This document shows, piece after piece, positions 26,191-36,632 of a stretch of 64,000 nucleotides of DNA. The stretch is from Bosea sp. 685. GTDB taxonomy: Bacteria; Pseudomonadota; Alphaproteobacteria; Rhizobiales; Beijerinckiaceae. A program made the position numbers and the translations under genes. Numbering within the stretch: position 1 is the stretch's first letter; every line of letters begins with the position of its first letter. The stretch covers positions 4,092,001 through 4,156,000 of the forward strand of contig NZ_CP134779.1 of the NCBI RefSeq assembly GCF_031884435.1, written 5' to 3'. A model generated the notes under the pieces. That model was not told where the DNA came from, did no database searches, and was given only the letters and a program-made list of their open reading frames with translations.

Positions 26191-26862
26191 GTGATCCCCT
26201 GGACCCTGATCGACAGCGCGAAACTGCCCGGCCAGGGCGAGCTTAGGCTGAAGCGGCGCGGCAGCGAATTCTCGATCATGCTCGGCACGAACGAGTTGAT
26301 GAACAGCCGGCTCAGCGGCTCCGAGGAAGCGCTCGCCACGCTCGCCTGCGCGGGACTGCGGGATGCGCTGCAGCCCCAGATCCTGATCGGCGGGCTCGGC
26401 ATGGGCTTCACGCTGCGCGCGGCGCTTCAGGTTCTCGGCCCCGGGGCCAGGGTCGAACAGGCCGAGCTGGTGCCCGAGGTCGTCGCCTGGGCGAAGGGGC
26501 CGATGGCGGAGGTCTTCGCGGGCTGCCTCGACGATCCCCGCGTCAGCGTGACGGTTGCCGATGTCGGCGCCGTCATCGCCGCCGCACCTGCGCGCTACGA
26601 CGCCATCCTGCTCGATGTCGACAATGGCCCGGAAGGGCTGACCGTGCCGGCCAATGACGGGCTCTACAGCGAAGCGGGCCTGGATGTCGCGCGCCGCGCC
26701 TTGCGCCCCGGCGGCGTGCTCGCCGTCTGGTCGCAAGGGCCGGACCGCCGCTTCACACAGAGGCTGCGGCAGGCGGGTTTTTCGGTCGAGGAGAAGATGG
26801 TGCGAGCCAACAAGGGCCGCAGCGGCGCGCGGCATGTGATCTGGCTGGCAGTGCGGCGCTGA
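26191..26862 (+). CDS. spermidine-synthase-like class I methyltransferase-fold protein
   Basis: 223 residues from the GTG at 26191 (VIPWTLIDSAKLP). It has a Rossmann core with QILIGGLGMGFTLRAAL (glycine motif), an acidic strand end VEQAELVPEVVAWAKG, and YDAILLDVDNGPEGL (the DxD-type loop of spermidine synthases). The N-terminal part MLGTNELMNSRLSGSEEALA parallels the family's YxMxD...DEFxYHE region but lacks those residues. It is thus an SpeE relative of unknown substrate. It is divergent from rocD with 214 bp between, and the link to ornithine/polyamine metabolism is only suggestive. Confidence 0.75.
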   Translation: MIPWTLIDSAKLPGQGELRLKRRGSEFSIMLGTNELMNSRLSGSEEALATLACAGLRDALQPQILIGGLGMGFTLRAALQVLGPGARVEQAELVPEVVAWAKGPMAEVFAGCLDDPRVSVTVADVGAVIAAAPARYDAILLDVDNGPEGLTVPANDGLYSEAGLDVARRALRPGGVLAVWSQGPDRRFTQRLRQAGFSVEEKMVRANKGRSGARHVIWLAVRR

Positions 26863-26982
26863 TCCGGAATCCGTCCTAAAGCGTCATTCTCGGGCTTGCC
26901 CCGAGAATCTCATGACCAGAGCGCTCTGGTTTACGAGATGGTCGGGTCAAGCCCGACCATGACGCGCTTCGGATTCCGGGTC
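26863..26982. repeat. palindromic repeat with two inner hairpins (family E)
   Basis: Outer arms ATCCGGAATCCG / CGGATTCCGGGT enclose CTCGGGCTTGCCCCGAG and ATGGTCGGGTCAAGCCCGACCAT. It starts at the stop codon of the preceding gene and sits between convergent genes. Confidence 0.85.
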
Positions 26983-27004
26983 TCCGCGGAGTTTCCAAAC
27001 ACTC

Positions 27005-27592
27005 TCAGGCCTCTCGCCCGAGCGCGGCGATGATGTCGGCGCTGCTGCGGATGCGCGAAACGCGCGGCAGCGTCTTCGTCAGGGCAAATTCATGCATCTC
27101 CGCGCCCAGCGACGTCGATGCATCCTGCGCGACGATGACGGCGTAGCCATGCTGCCAGCCATCCCGGGCCGTCGATTCGACCCCGAAATTGGTGGCGATG
27201 CCGCCGATCACGATGCTGGTGATGCCGCGCCGCCGCAGTTGCAGGTCGAGCTCGGTGCCGAAGAAGGCGCTCCATTGGCGCTTGACGATGCGGACCGTGG
27301 CCGGCAGCGCGGCGATCTCGGGCGCCAGTTCCGACCAGCCGGGAGGAGGCCCGCCTGCCGGCAATTGCATGGGCATGTCGACGGCCTGCGCGAGCCGGTC
27401 GCCGCCATCCCCGGAGAACGCGATCGTCACGGTCACGATCGGTGCCGAGGCTGCCAGGAAGGCTTGTCCGAGCCGCTGCGTCGCCGTGACGAGCGTGGCG
27501 CGGTCATAGGGCGCCAGCGGCATGGCGAGCGTGCCGTTCTGGACATCGATGAGAACAAGGGCGGTTTTGCCAGGGTCGAGATGAAAGGTCAT
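27005..27592 (-). CDS. isochorismatase-family hydrolase lacking the cysteine nucleophile
   Basis: 195 residues from the ATG at 27592, behind GGAGATCACC. The fold signatures are the catalytic Asp in ALVLIDVQNG, the Lys in VKRQWSAFFGT and the cis-peptide region IATNFGVESTARDGW. In nicotinamidases and N-carbamoyl amidases the last motif reads xxCVxxTA; here Gly stands where Cys would be, as in cysteine-less members such as true isochorismatases. A cysteine-based amidase mechanism is therefore unlikely. It is divergent from a TetR gene that probably controls it. Confidence 0.85.
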   Translation of the reverse strand: MTFHLDPGKTALVLIDVQNGTLAMPLAPYDRATLVTATQRLGQAFLAASAPIVTVTIAFSGDGGDRLAQAVDMPMQLPAGGPPPGWSELAPEIAALPATVRIVKRQWSAFFGTELDLQLRRRGITSIVIGGIATNFGVESTARDGWQHGYAVIVAQDASTSLGAEMHEFALTKTLPRVSRIRSSADIIAALGREA

Positions 27593-27656
27593 GGTGATCT
27601 CCGGAAGCCGGGGCGTCGCGCTCGGGCAGATTCGGGCCGGGCGGCCCTCGTCAATA

Positions 27657-27697
27657 TGAGACAATCCTCACATTTGTGATTTATGAGAATGGACTCA
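27657..27697. promoter_or_regulatory. double palindromic operator between the hydrolase and tetR genes
   Basis: Two copies of TGAG-N6-CTCA, at 27657-27670 and 27684-27697, are exactly 27 bp apart and flank a third near-palindrome, TCACATTTGTGA (27668-27679). The second copy covers the tetR start codon. The arrangement is what an autoregulating TetR repressor serving two divergent genes would need. Confidence 0.65.
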
Positions 27698-28345
27698 CAA
27701 AAGTCAAGCGCAGGCGCGAGCAAGACCGCCAAGGCCAGCAAGGAACCCAGCCGCGGCCGCGGCGTGCAGCGCGTCCAGGCCCTGCTCGACGCCGCATCCG
27801 CTGTGTTCGCGGAGACCGGATACGAGGCCGCGACCACGACCGAGATCGCGCGGCGCGCCAAGGCCTCGATCGGCTCGCTCTATCAGTTTTTCCCGACCAA
27901 GGAGCATCTGGCGGCAGCGCTACACGCCCGCCATCTCGACAGCCTTGCCGCCGTCTTCGACAGTCTCGCAACTGAGGCGCAAGGCGCGGCCAGCGAGCAA
28001 GGCGCGGCCGGCGACGGGATCATCGACGACTTGTTCCAGCGCCTGCTGATCTATCTCGAGGCCAATCCGGCCTTCCTCGTGCTGGGCGAGCGTCGCAGCC
28101 TCGATCCGGCGGTCAAGAAGCAGGCGCGGGCGCGGCTGCGCGGCGGCATAGCCGGCCTGCTGCAAAGGATCGAGCCGCCGGTGCCGCGCGAACGGCTTGC
28201 GCCTCTGGCGGCGCTGATCCTGCATCTGATCCGCATGGCGGCGATGCTGCGCGCCGACGATGATCTTACCATTCGCGACCCTGCGGTTGCAGAACTGCGC
28301 GAGATGCTGCGGCGGCATCTCGCCGCCACGCAGATGAGGGCCTGA
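27683..28345 (+). CDS. TetR-family transcriptional regulator
   Basis: 220 residues. The N-terminal DNA-binding domain (about 28-80) reads VQALLDAASAVFAETGYEAATTTEIARRAKASIGSLYQFFPTKEHL, the canonical TetR helix-turn-helix. A helical ligand domain follows. A basic Ser/Lys-rich tail precedes it. The ATG at 27683 overlaps a palindrome; the next in-frame ATG (27689) is also possible. It probably represses itself and the divergent isochorismatase-like gene. Confidence 0.9.
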   Translation: MRMDSQKSSAGASKTAKASKEPSRGRGVQRVQALLDAASAVFAETGYEAATTTEIARRAKASIGSLYQFFPTKEHLAAALHARHLDSLAAVFDSLATEAQGAASEQGAAGDGIIDDLFQRLLIYLEANPAFLVLGERRSLDPAVKKQARARLRGGIAGLLQRIEPPVPRERLAPLAALILHLIRMAAMLRADDDLTIRDPAVAELREMLRRHLAATQMRA

Positions 28346-28400
28346 TCGGCGGGCTCGCCGCAGGGCCGCATGCGACGAAGGCGCCGCCCTGCTGCGACCC

Positions 28401-29183
28401 TCATTCCAGCCCGCAAAGCCCCTCGCATGACTTGACCGACAGCGCCGCGACGACATCCTTCAGCGGCGCCTGCGCGGCGGGGCTGAGTGCCGTCAGCGCG
28501 GACTGGACTGTCGCGACGAGTGCGAGGCGGTCGCCGCGCGTCGTGCCCTTGGCCAGCGCCACGGCGTTTTCGGCAAGGCCATTTGCGAGCACGAGCTGAT
28601 TCTCCGGGGTCAAGCCAGGGCTGCGGAGCGCAAGCGTTGCCGAGCTGACGATTTCCAGGAGACCCAGGCGCATCGTGCGCAACCCCTGGCGGCGCGCATC
28701 ATTCATCTCGTCGGGCTTCAATCGCGTGATGAAATCGGCCACGGCCGGCATTGCGGCGGCAATGACCTTGATCAGGAAGACATGCGAGCGGGTGATCTCA
28801 TCCTGGAACAGCATCGCGTTGCGTGCGGTATCCGGCTGCAGGGCCGGGTCTGCGGAGAACAGCGCATAGGTCTTCATAATCTGGGTTTCCTTCCCCAGGA
28901 TGTCGAGCAGCAGGGGAATGTCGTTGGATGCATAGGGCGGCCGGCCGAGGATGGCCGGGGCGTTCCACAGCGCTGCCAGCACCTTGGCGTCTGCGGGATC
29001 GCTCCATCGCGGCAGGGTTCCGCTCGCCCGTCTCTGGCGCGTCAGCGCGTCCATGGCGGAAAAAGCCGCGTTCAATTGGGCCGGCCCCGATGCCGGCACC
29101 TCCGCCCACGCCTTCCAGCCGGGGGCGGCCAGCAGCGAGGCGAGCAGCAGGAGCTTGATCGGGAGGGATAATTTCGCTGTCAT
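28401..29183 (-). CDS. hypothetical secreted helical protein
   Basis: 260 residues. The signal peptide is 1-27 (MTAKLSLPIKLLLLASLLAAPGWKAWA). The mature protein is almost wholly helical, with two cysteines at the very C-terminus (KSCEGLCGLE) that could form a short disulfide. I recognise no family. It converges with the tetR gene and stands alone. Confidence 0.7.
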   Translation of the reverse strand: MTAKLSLPIKLLLLASLLAAPGWKAWAEVPASGPAQLNAAFSAMDALTRQRRASGTLPRWSDPADAKVLAALWNAPAILGRPPYASNDIPLLLDILGKETQIMKTYALFSADPALQPDTARNAMLFQDEITRSHVFLIKVIAAAMPAVADFITRLKPDEMNDARRQGLRTMRLGLLEIVSSATLALRSPGLTPENQLVLANGLAENAVALAKGTTRGDRLALVATVQSALTALSPAAQAPLKDVVAALSVKSCEGLCGLE

Positions 29184-29300
29184 CTCGTCATCTCATCTCG
29201 CTGCGTCGCGAAGGCAGATCGGCGCGGCGTTAGAGCAACGGGTTTTGAGACCGATTTATGGCTGAGGCTGCGTTGCATGGTCAGGCGCGGAACCTCGACG

Positions 29301-29580
29301 GAGAACCCTCTCCAATCCAAGTCGGATGTTTCCGACTTGGATCACGATGGATGCCAATCTCGGGCAAGCCCGAGATTGGTGGGAGAGGGCAGGGTGAGGG
29401 GTCGGCCACTTGACGCTTTGGCCGTGACCTCACCGCTGCCTCGCTGTGAGGTTTCCACACAACTGGTCCAGGGGCCGACACCTCACCCCTGCCCCTCTCA
29501 CTGAACTCGGGCCTGCCCGAGTTCAGTACTCAGAGTGTCGAAGTCGGGTAGACCCGACTTCGATGCAGGAGAGGGGTTCC
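29301..29580. repeat. composite repeat with four hairpins (family F)
   Basis: Outer arms ACCCTCTCC... and ...GGAGAGGGGT enclose four strong hairpins: 29313-29342 (TCCAAGTCGG/CCGACTTGGA), 29354-29379 (CCAATCTCGGGC/GCCCGAGATTGG), 29503-29524 (GAACTCGGGC/GCCCGAGTTC) and 29540-29561 (GAAGTCGGGT/ACCCGACTTC). No coding potential. It fills the gap upstream of the 28401-29183 gene. Confidence 0.8.
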
Positions 29581-29604
29581 CCGCGCCCTGCGCTCGCAGG
29601 CGCG

Positions 29605-30090
29605 CTACTCCTCGCCCAGCGGATAGCCCTCGAACTCCTTCAGCGCCTTGAGCGCAAAGGTGGTGGCGATTCTCGCCACGCCGAGCTGCGCGTCGGCGAG
29701 CCAGGCGCCGGTCAATTCCTCATAATCGGCCAGCGAGGCCGCGACGATCCGGGCGAGATAGTCGGCCTCGCCGCTGACGACCTGGACCTCGACCACGTCG
29801 GGACTGCTCTTCAGCACCTTCTCGACACGCTCGCGCCGACCGACCGAATGGTCGCGCAAGGAGATCTGGGCGAAGGCGACGATGGCGTGGCCGGCAAGCT
29901 CCGGCGCGAGCCGGGCGCCATAACCCCGGATCAGGCCCGACGTCTCCAGCTTTCGCACGCGCTCGAGGCAGGGCCGGGCGGAGAGCCCGACCCGCTCGGA
30001 GAGGGCCTGGTTGGTGATGCGCCCCTCCCCGCGCAGGATCGCGATGATCCGGCGGTCGATCGCGTCGAGTGTCAGTGTCTTGCGCTTCAC
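29605..30090 (-). CDS. Lrp/AsnC-family transcriptional regulator
   Basis: 161 residues from the GTG at 30090. The N-terminal HTH reads LDAIDRRIIAILRGEGRITNQALSERVGLSARPCLERVRKLETSGLIRGY, and the C-terminal RAM domain follows (VVEVQVVSGEADYLARIVAASLADYEEL). The GTG overlaps the stop of the ureohydrolase gene by four bases (GTGA), so the regulator is translationally coupled to it and probably senses an arginine-derived amino acid. Confidence 0.92.
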   Translation of the reverse strand: MKRKTLTLDAIDRRIIAILRGEGRITNQALSERVGLSARPCLERVRKLETSGLIRGYGARLAPELAGHAIVAFAQISLRDHSVGRRERVEKVLKSSPDVVEVQVVSGEADYLARIVAASLADYEELTGAWLADAQLGVARIATTFALKALKEFEGYPLGEE

Positions 30091-31139
30091 GGCCTGCCCT
30101 TGCCCGCGGCGCGGGCTTCCGCGATCAGGCACAATTCGGTGAAGAGCACCTGCGCCGCGCATTGGGCGGTGTTGGAGGTCGCATCATATTGCGGCGCGAC
30201 CTCGACCACGTCGGCGGCGACGATGTCGGCGCCCTTCAGCCCGCGCAGGATGGCGAGCGCCTCGCGTGGGGTGAGCCCGCCGACCTCGGGCGTGCCGGTG
30301 CCGGGCGCAAAGGCCGGATCGAGCGAATCGACATCGAAGGAGACGTAAGTCGGCCCGTCGCCGATGACGGCAAGCGCCTTGGCGATGACGGCGTCGAGCC
30401 CGAGTTCGTCGACCTCATTAGCGTGGATCACGGTCATGCCGCTCTCATAGGAGAACTCCCAGAGATATTCGGCCCCGCCGCGGATGCCGATCTGGATCAC
30501 GCGGCTGGGATCGAGCACGCCGTCGAGCACCGCCTGCCGGAACGGGCCGCCATGGTGGAACTTCGAGCCCTCATAGGGTCCCGAAGTATCGCAATGGGCG
30601 TCGATATGGACCATGCCGACCGGGCGCTTCTCGCCGACCGCCCGCATGATCGGATAGGTGATGGAATGATCGCCGCCGACGGCGAGCGGCGAGACGCCAG
30701 CCTTCACGATGGTCTTGAAGGTCGCCTCGATGTCCTCATGGCAGCTTTCCAACGAATAGCGCGAGCGGAACGGCACGTCGCCGATATCGGCCACTTTCAG
30801 CAGGCCGAACGGGGCCGTGCCCAGGACATGGTCCATCGGCCCCATGCGCTCGACGGCGCGCACGGCGCGGGGGCCGAGCCGCGTGCCGGCGCGGTTGGTG
30901 ACGCCGAGATCCATCGGCAGGCCGATGATCGCGACATCGAGGCCGCCGAGATCGGGCAGGCTCAGCGCATCCGGCCTATAGGGCGCGCTGATGAAGGTCG
31001 CGACGTCGGAGAACGGCCATTTGCGCTTGTCGCCCTTGAACTGGTCGGCGGCGACCTTGGCGAAGCGCGGATCGTGGATATCGGCCCCGCTCGCGCCGGC
31101 ATAGCGCGCCCTCAGCAGGCTGAGTTTATCCTGGTCCAT
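30087..31139 (-). CDS. speB: agmatinase / guanidino-acid ureohydrolase
   Basis: 350 residues from the ATG at 31139, behind AGAGG. A binuclear manganese enzyme of the arginase family. The metal ligands are seen in AVGGDHSITYP (His), HIDAHCD (Asp, His, Asp) and SFDVDSLDPAFAPGTGTPEVGGLT (Asp, Asp). The last motif fits agmatinases and guanidinobutyrases/propionases rather than arginase. The reaction releases urea from agmatine or a related guanidino compound. With Lrp downstream and rocD 5 kb away it belongs to arginine/polyamine catabolism; the exact guanidine substrate is open. Confidence 0.88.
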   Translation of the reverse strand: MDQDKLSLLRARYAGASGADIHDPRFAKVAADQFKGDKRKWPFSDVATFISAPYRPDALSLPDLGGLDVAIIGLPMDLGVTNRAGTRLGPRAVRAVERMGPMDHVLGTAPFGLLKVADIGDVPFRSRYSLESCHEDIEATFKTIVKAGVSPLAVGGDHSITYPIMRAVGEKRPVGMVHIDAHCDTSGPYEGSKFHHGGPFRQAVLDGVLDPSRVIQIGIRGGAEYLWEFSYESGMTVIHANEVDELGLDAVIAKALAVIGDGPTYVSFDVDSLDPAFAPGTGTPEVGGLTPREALAILRGLKGADIVAADVVEVAPQYDATSNTAQCAAQVLFTELCLIAEARAAGKGRP

Positions 31140-32555
<1,416 letters not shown>

Positions 32556-32566
32556 GGCAGGGGCCG

Positions 32567-32670
32567 CGCTTCAGCGCGGCCCTTCCACTGCGACGACGTC
32601 CGCTTCAGCGCGGCCTTTCCACTGCGACGACGGCCGCACTCCGGCGCGGCCTTTCCCTTCAACGACGCTT
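32567..32670 (+). repeat. three tandem 34-bp repeats downstream of TakP-like paralog 1
   Basis: The units start at 32567, 32601 and 32635. Units 1 and 2 differ at only a few positions (CGCTTCAGCGCGGCC... ACTGCGACGACG); unit 3 is more diverged. Each contains CGCGGCC(C/T)TTCC. Confidence 0.85.
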
Positions 32671-32677
32671 CGTCCTC

Positions 32678-32730
32678 AAAGCCCGGCAGGTTGCCGGGCT
32701 TTTTTCATGTCCCGGGCTTTTTTCATGTCC
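32678..32730 (+). terminator. rho-independent terminator with a duplicated tail
   Basis: AAAGCCCGGCA-ggt-TGCCGGGCTTTTTT forms the terminator at 32678-32705. Its 3' arm plus T-tract and ATGTC (18 bp, CCGGGCTTTTTTCATGTC) is duplicated head to tail at 32694-32711 and 32712-32729. Confidence 0.88.
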
Positions 32731-32814
32731 AAGGATTGCGTAGAGGCCCCGGAATGCCCCTGCCCCACCGGGAATGCCTGCTCTTGCGCGCAAAGGTGGT
32801 GGATTTCGAAATAG

Positions 32815-34050
<1,236 letters not shown>

Positions 34051-34094
34051 AAAGAGCGACCGGCCAGTTCTCTGGCCCAACTCGAAGCCTGACG

Positions 34095-34121
34095 AACCCC
34101 GGCCGCAAGGCCGGGGTTTTT
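34095..34121 (+). terminator. rho-independent terminator after TakP-like paralog 2
   Basis: A CCCCGGCC-gcaa-GGCCGGGG hairpin followed by TTTTT. Confidence 0.93.
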
Positions 34122-34216
34122 CCTTGGAGCCCGTTTGAGATTCACTCAGCCCTCATCCTGAAGGCCTGGCCGGAAATGAAATCTAGGATTTCGATGGCTC
34201 AGCGTTGACTACCCCT

Positions 34217-34333
34217 GCGCCGTCATTCCGGACGCAGCGAAGCGGAGATCCGGAATCCATCGTAGAGTTCGGTGGCCTCCGATGGATTCCGGATCTGCGC
34301 CGCGACGCGGCTTGTCCGGAATGACGGCGCGGG
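34217..34333. repeat. palindromic repeat family B, copy 5
   Basis: Arms GCGCCGTCATTCCGGA and TCCGGAATGACGGCGC; almost the same sequence as copy 4 at 24551. Decayed family A fragments lie on both sides (34146-34160 and about 34388-34437). Confidence 0.9.
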
Positions 34334-34509
34334 TGATAGCAAGCGAACGGAGGTTCTTGATATCGCTCGATTCATGTCCGGTCAGGCTCCGAGGAGCCAT
34401 TCCGGCAGGAATGGCGCCTCGAAGGATGAGGGCTGGAATGATCGATCTGTCTCTTAATCCAAGGCCCGCGGCCATGGCTTTGCCGGAATTCTGTCGTTAC
34501 CATCGCCGC

Positions 34510-34932
34510 ATGGCGCATCCGAAGGTCCCGACCGTGCTCATCCGATTCCCTGCATTCGCGCTGCTGGCATTAGCGACGCTCGCGGTCGCGCCCGCTCCCG
34601 CCATGGCGCAAGTCATCGGCGAGCCGATTCCCGGGCAAAGCACGACGACCTCCAAGGCGACGCCCTGGAAACCCAATAAGACCGCCCGGCCCTGCCCCGA
34701 ATACGGCCCGGGCTTCGTGCGCATGGAAGGCAGCACGGCCTGCGTGCGTCTCGGCGGCTCGGTCGCCGTCGAATACGGCGTCCGCACGGGCGGCCGGAGC
34801 GGCTCGGCGGCAACAGCCGGCGTGCGTCTCGAAACTCGCGACCAGACGACACTCGGCCCGGTCAGCACCGTCATCCAGGCCAGGGGCCGTATCGACCGCG
34901 GGCTCGACGGCTACGCTTACGGCTATCGCTGA
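34510..34932 (+). CDS. short secreted protein resembling the N-terminus of alphaproteobacterial porins
   Basis: 140 residues from the ATG at 34510; an ATG at 34474 is an alternative. A signal peptide (LIRFPAFALLALATLAVAPAPAMA) is followed by CPEYGPGFVRMEGSTACVRLGGSVAVEYGVRTG. This resembles the first strand and cysteine pair of rhizobial porins (C...YG.GF...G...C.R.GG.V..EYG). A full porin is about 350-500 residues, so this is either a truncated porin or a small beta-rich protein of a separate family. It ends in normal sequence with no frameshifted continuation that I can see. Confidence 0.65.
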   Translation: MAHPKVPTVLIRFPAFALLALATLAVAPAPAMAQVIGEPIPGQSTTTSKATPWKPNKTARPCPEYGPGFVRMEGSTACVRLGGSVAVEYGVRTGGRSGSAATAGVRLETRDQTTLGPVSTVIQARGRIDRGLDGYAYGYR

Positions 34933-35032
34933 GCTGGCAAGGACACCGGCGCATCCTGCTCTCATACCAACGGCGTTTGAGGCCGGCTCATGGCCGTGGC
35001 TCCGCCGTCGCTCAGCGCTGAAGGCCGTCAGT

Positions 35033-35722
35033 TTAACTCTTCGAAACGAGCCGTGCGATCTCGGCGCGCAGGACCGGCACCAGCTCCGCCTCGAACCAGG
35101 GATTGCGCGTCAGCCAGGCATTGTTGCGCCAGGAGGGGTGCGGCAAGGGCAGCACGCGCGGCATGACCGGCCGCGCCAGGATTTCGCGCCAGCTCGCCAT
35201 CGTCTGGGACAGCGAGGCACCCTGGCTCGGCCCCAGATGCCAGGCCTGGGCATAGCGGCCGATCGCCAGCACCAGTTCGATCTCCGGCAGCGCCGCGAGG
35301 ACTAGGCTGCGCCAATGCGGCGCGCATTCGCGGCGCGGCGGCCGGTCGCCGCCCTTGGCGTCGAGACCGGGGAAGCAATGCCCCATCGGCACGATCGCGA
35401 CGCTCGCCTCATCGTAGAAGGCGGCCTCGTCGAGCCCGAGCCAGTGGCGCAAACGGACGCCGGAGGGATCGGTGAAGGGCCTGCCGCTGGCATGGACGCG
35501 CGTGCCCGGCGCTTGCCCGGCAATGCAGAGCCTGGCTGTCACGCTCGCCTGGATCACCGGGCGCGGCTCATGCGGGAGGGGCGGCGGATAAAGCGGGGCG
35601 TCGCGGCAGATCCGGCAGGCGCGCAAATCCCGCAGCACCGCCTCGAGCGGCTCCGCCTGGCTCACCGCCGCGCCAGCCGGGAGCGGCCGGGCGCGCGCGA
35701 GATCAGCCCGTCGCAGGTCCAT
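35033..35722 (-). CDS. uracil-DNA glycosylase superfamily protein
   Basis: 229 residues from the ATG at 35722. Motif I reads CIAGQAPGTRVHASGRPFTDPSGVRLRHWLG, and HPSWRNN corresponds to motif II. ACRICRD near the N-terminus hints at part of the Fe-S cysteine set of family 4/5 enzymes, but the other cysteines are not evident. FPGLDAKGGDRPPRRECAPHW matches a related uncharacterised branch in alphaproteobacteria. DNA repair is likely but activity on uracil is not assured. The start overlaps the end of the upstream secreted-protein gene by 61 bp. Confidence 0.8.
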   Translation of the reverse strand: MDLRRADLARARPLPAGAAVSQAEPLEAVLRDLRACRICRDAPLYPPPLPHEPRPVIQASVTARLCIAGQAPGTRVHASGRPFTDPSGVRLRHWLGLDEAAFYDEASVAIVPMGHCFPGLDAKGGDRPPRRECAPHWRSLVLAALPEIELVLAIGRYAQAWHLGPSQGASLSQTMASWREILARPVMPRVLPLPHPSWRNNAWLTRNPWFEAELVPVLRAEIARLVSKS

Positions 35723-36135
35723 TGCGCGGCCCCAGTACCAAAGCCATGCGGATCGCCGGGCTCGATGGTGGCGATGCCGTTGATGCGCCCGCTCGGCCGG
35801 CTGCGCAGCACATAGAGCCGGCCGCTCAATTCCACCGTGAAGCAATAGGTCCGGCGCGTTTCGGTGGGTCCATAGTAGTAGCAGACCGCGTCCGCCGTGG
35901 TGATCCAGCAGGCGTCCGTATTGGCGACATTGCGGTTGTGGCCGCTGGCGCGGCCATCGGGGTGGTGGAATTCGCTGAAGGGCAGGTTGTTGCTGGAATA
36001 GCGGCCGCTCACCGTATTCCCCTCGAACGCCTTGCGGATGGCGTCGCCGCTCAAGCGCTCAGCCGCACGGCCGACGGCACTGACAGGAACCGACAAGACC
36101 AGGATCAGAGCAGCGCAAGCGAGCCGCCGCATCAT
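35662..36135 (-). CDS. hypothetical secreted protein, tandem paralog 2
   Basis: 157 residues. The signal peptide ends near VGRAAE. The mature protein starts RLSGDAIRKAFEGNTVSGRY and carries DACWITTADAVCYYYGP, YCFTVEL and WTCDGLISRAP. The upstream gene has the same pattern, so they are tandem duplicates. The four cysteines in two pairs suggest disulfides. The family is unknown to me. It starts in an ATGA overlap with the upstream paralog and overlaps the downstream UDG-like gene by 61 bp. Confidence 0.7.
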   Translation of the reverse strand: MMRRLACAALILVLSVPVSAVGRAAERLSGDAIRKAFEGNTVSGRYSSNNLPFSEFHHPDGRASGHNRNVANTDACWITTADAVCYYYGPTETRRTYCFTVELSGRLYVLRSRPSGRINGIATIEPGDPHGFGTGAAQWTCDGLISRAPGRSRLARR

Positions 36136-36632
36136 CGGGACGCGAACCGGCGCCGCGACATCGGCAGGGCCGGCGCCCGCGAGATCAGCCCGTCGCAATA
36201 CCAGGGCGCGCCATTGTCGCTGTGCTTGCGCGGATTGCCGAGCTCGACCGTCGCAAACGCGTTGATCTGGCCGTTGGAGACGTTGCGCAGCACATAGAGC
36301 TTCTCGGTGGCCTCGACGGTGAAGCAATGCACCGTGCGGTCGGTCGGCGGGCCATAGTAATAGCAGACCTGATCCTCCTTGGTGATCCAGCAGGCGTCCT
36401 TGTTGGGTTGCCAGCCATTATGGCCAAGCGCGCGCCCATCCGTGTCATGATATTCGGTGAAGAAGCCGCCATTGGTATAGCGGCCACTGACCGTGTTGCC
36501 CTCAAAAGCGCGCTTGATCGCCTCGCCGGTCAGTCGCTCGGCGGCGGAGGCGGGTGATACCAGCGCCAGTGATGCCAGCGCCAATGTTGTCGGCGCCAAT
36601 GTTGCCAGCACTAAGACGACGATCGCGCGCAT
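36132..36632 (-). CDS. hypothetical secreted protein, tandem paralog 1
   Basis: 166 residues. The signal peptide is about 1-30 (ALASLALVSPASA-AE). The mature part is RLTGEAIKRAFEGNTVSGRY, DACWITKEDQVCYYYGP, HCFTVEA and WYCDGLISRAP, matching the next gene domain for domain. FEGNTVSGRY plus CYYYGP could serve as a family signature. The start codon directly follows the stop of the GST gene (36633), so GST, both paralogs and the UDG-like gene form one tight run. Confidence 0.7.
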   Translation of the reverse strand: MRAIVVLVLATLAPTTLALASLALVSPASAAERLTGEAIKRAFEGNTVSGRYTNGGFFTEYHDTDGRALGHNGWQPNKDACWITKEDQVCYYYGPPTDRTVHCFTVEATEKLYVLRNVSNGQINAFATVELGNPRKHSDNGAPWYCDGLISRAPALPMSRRRFASR

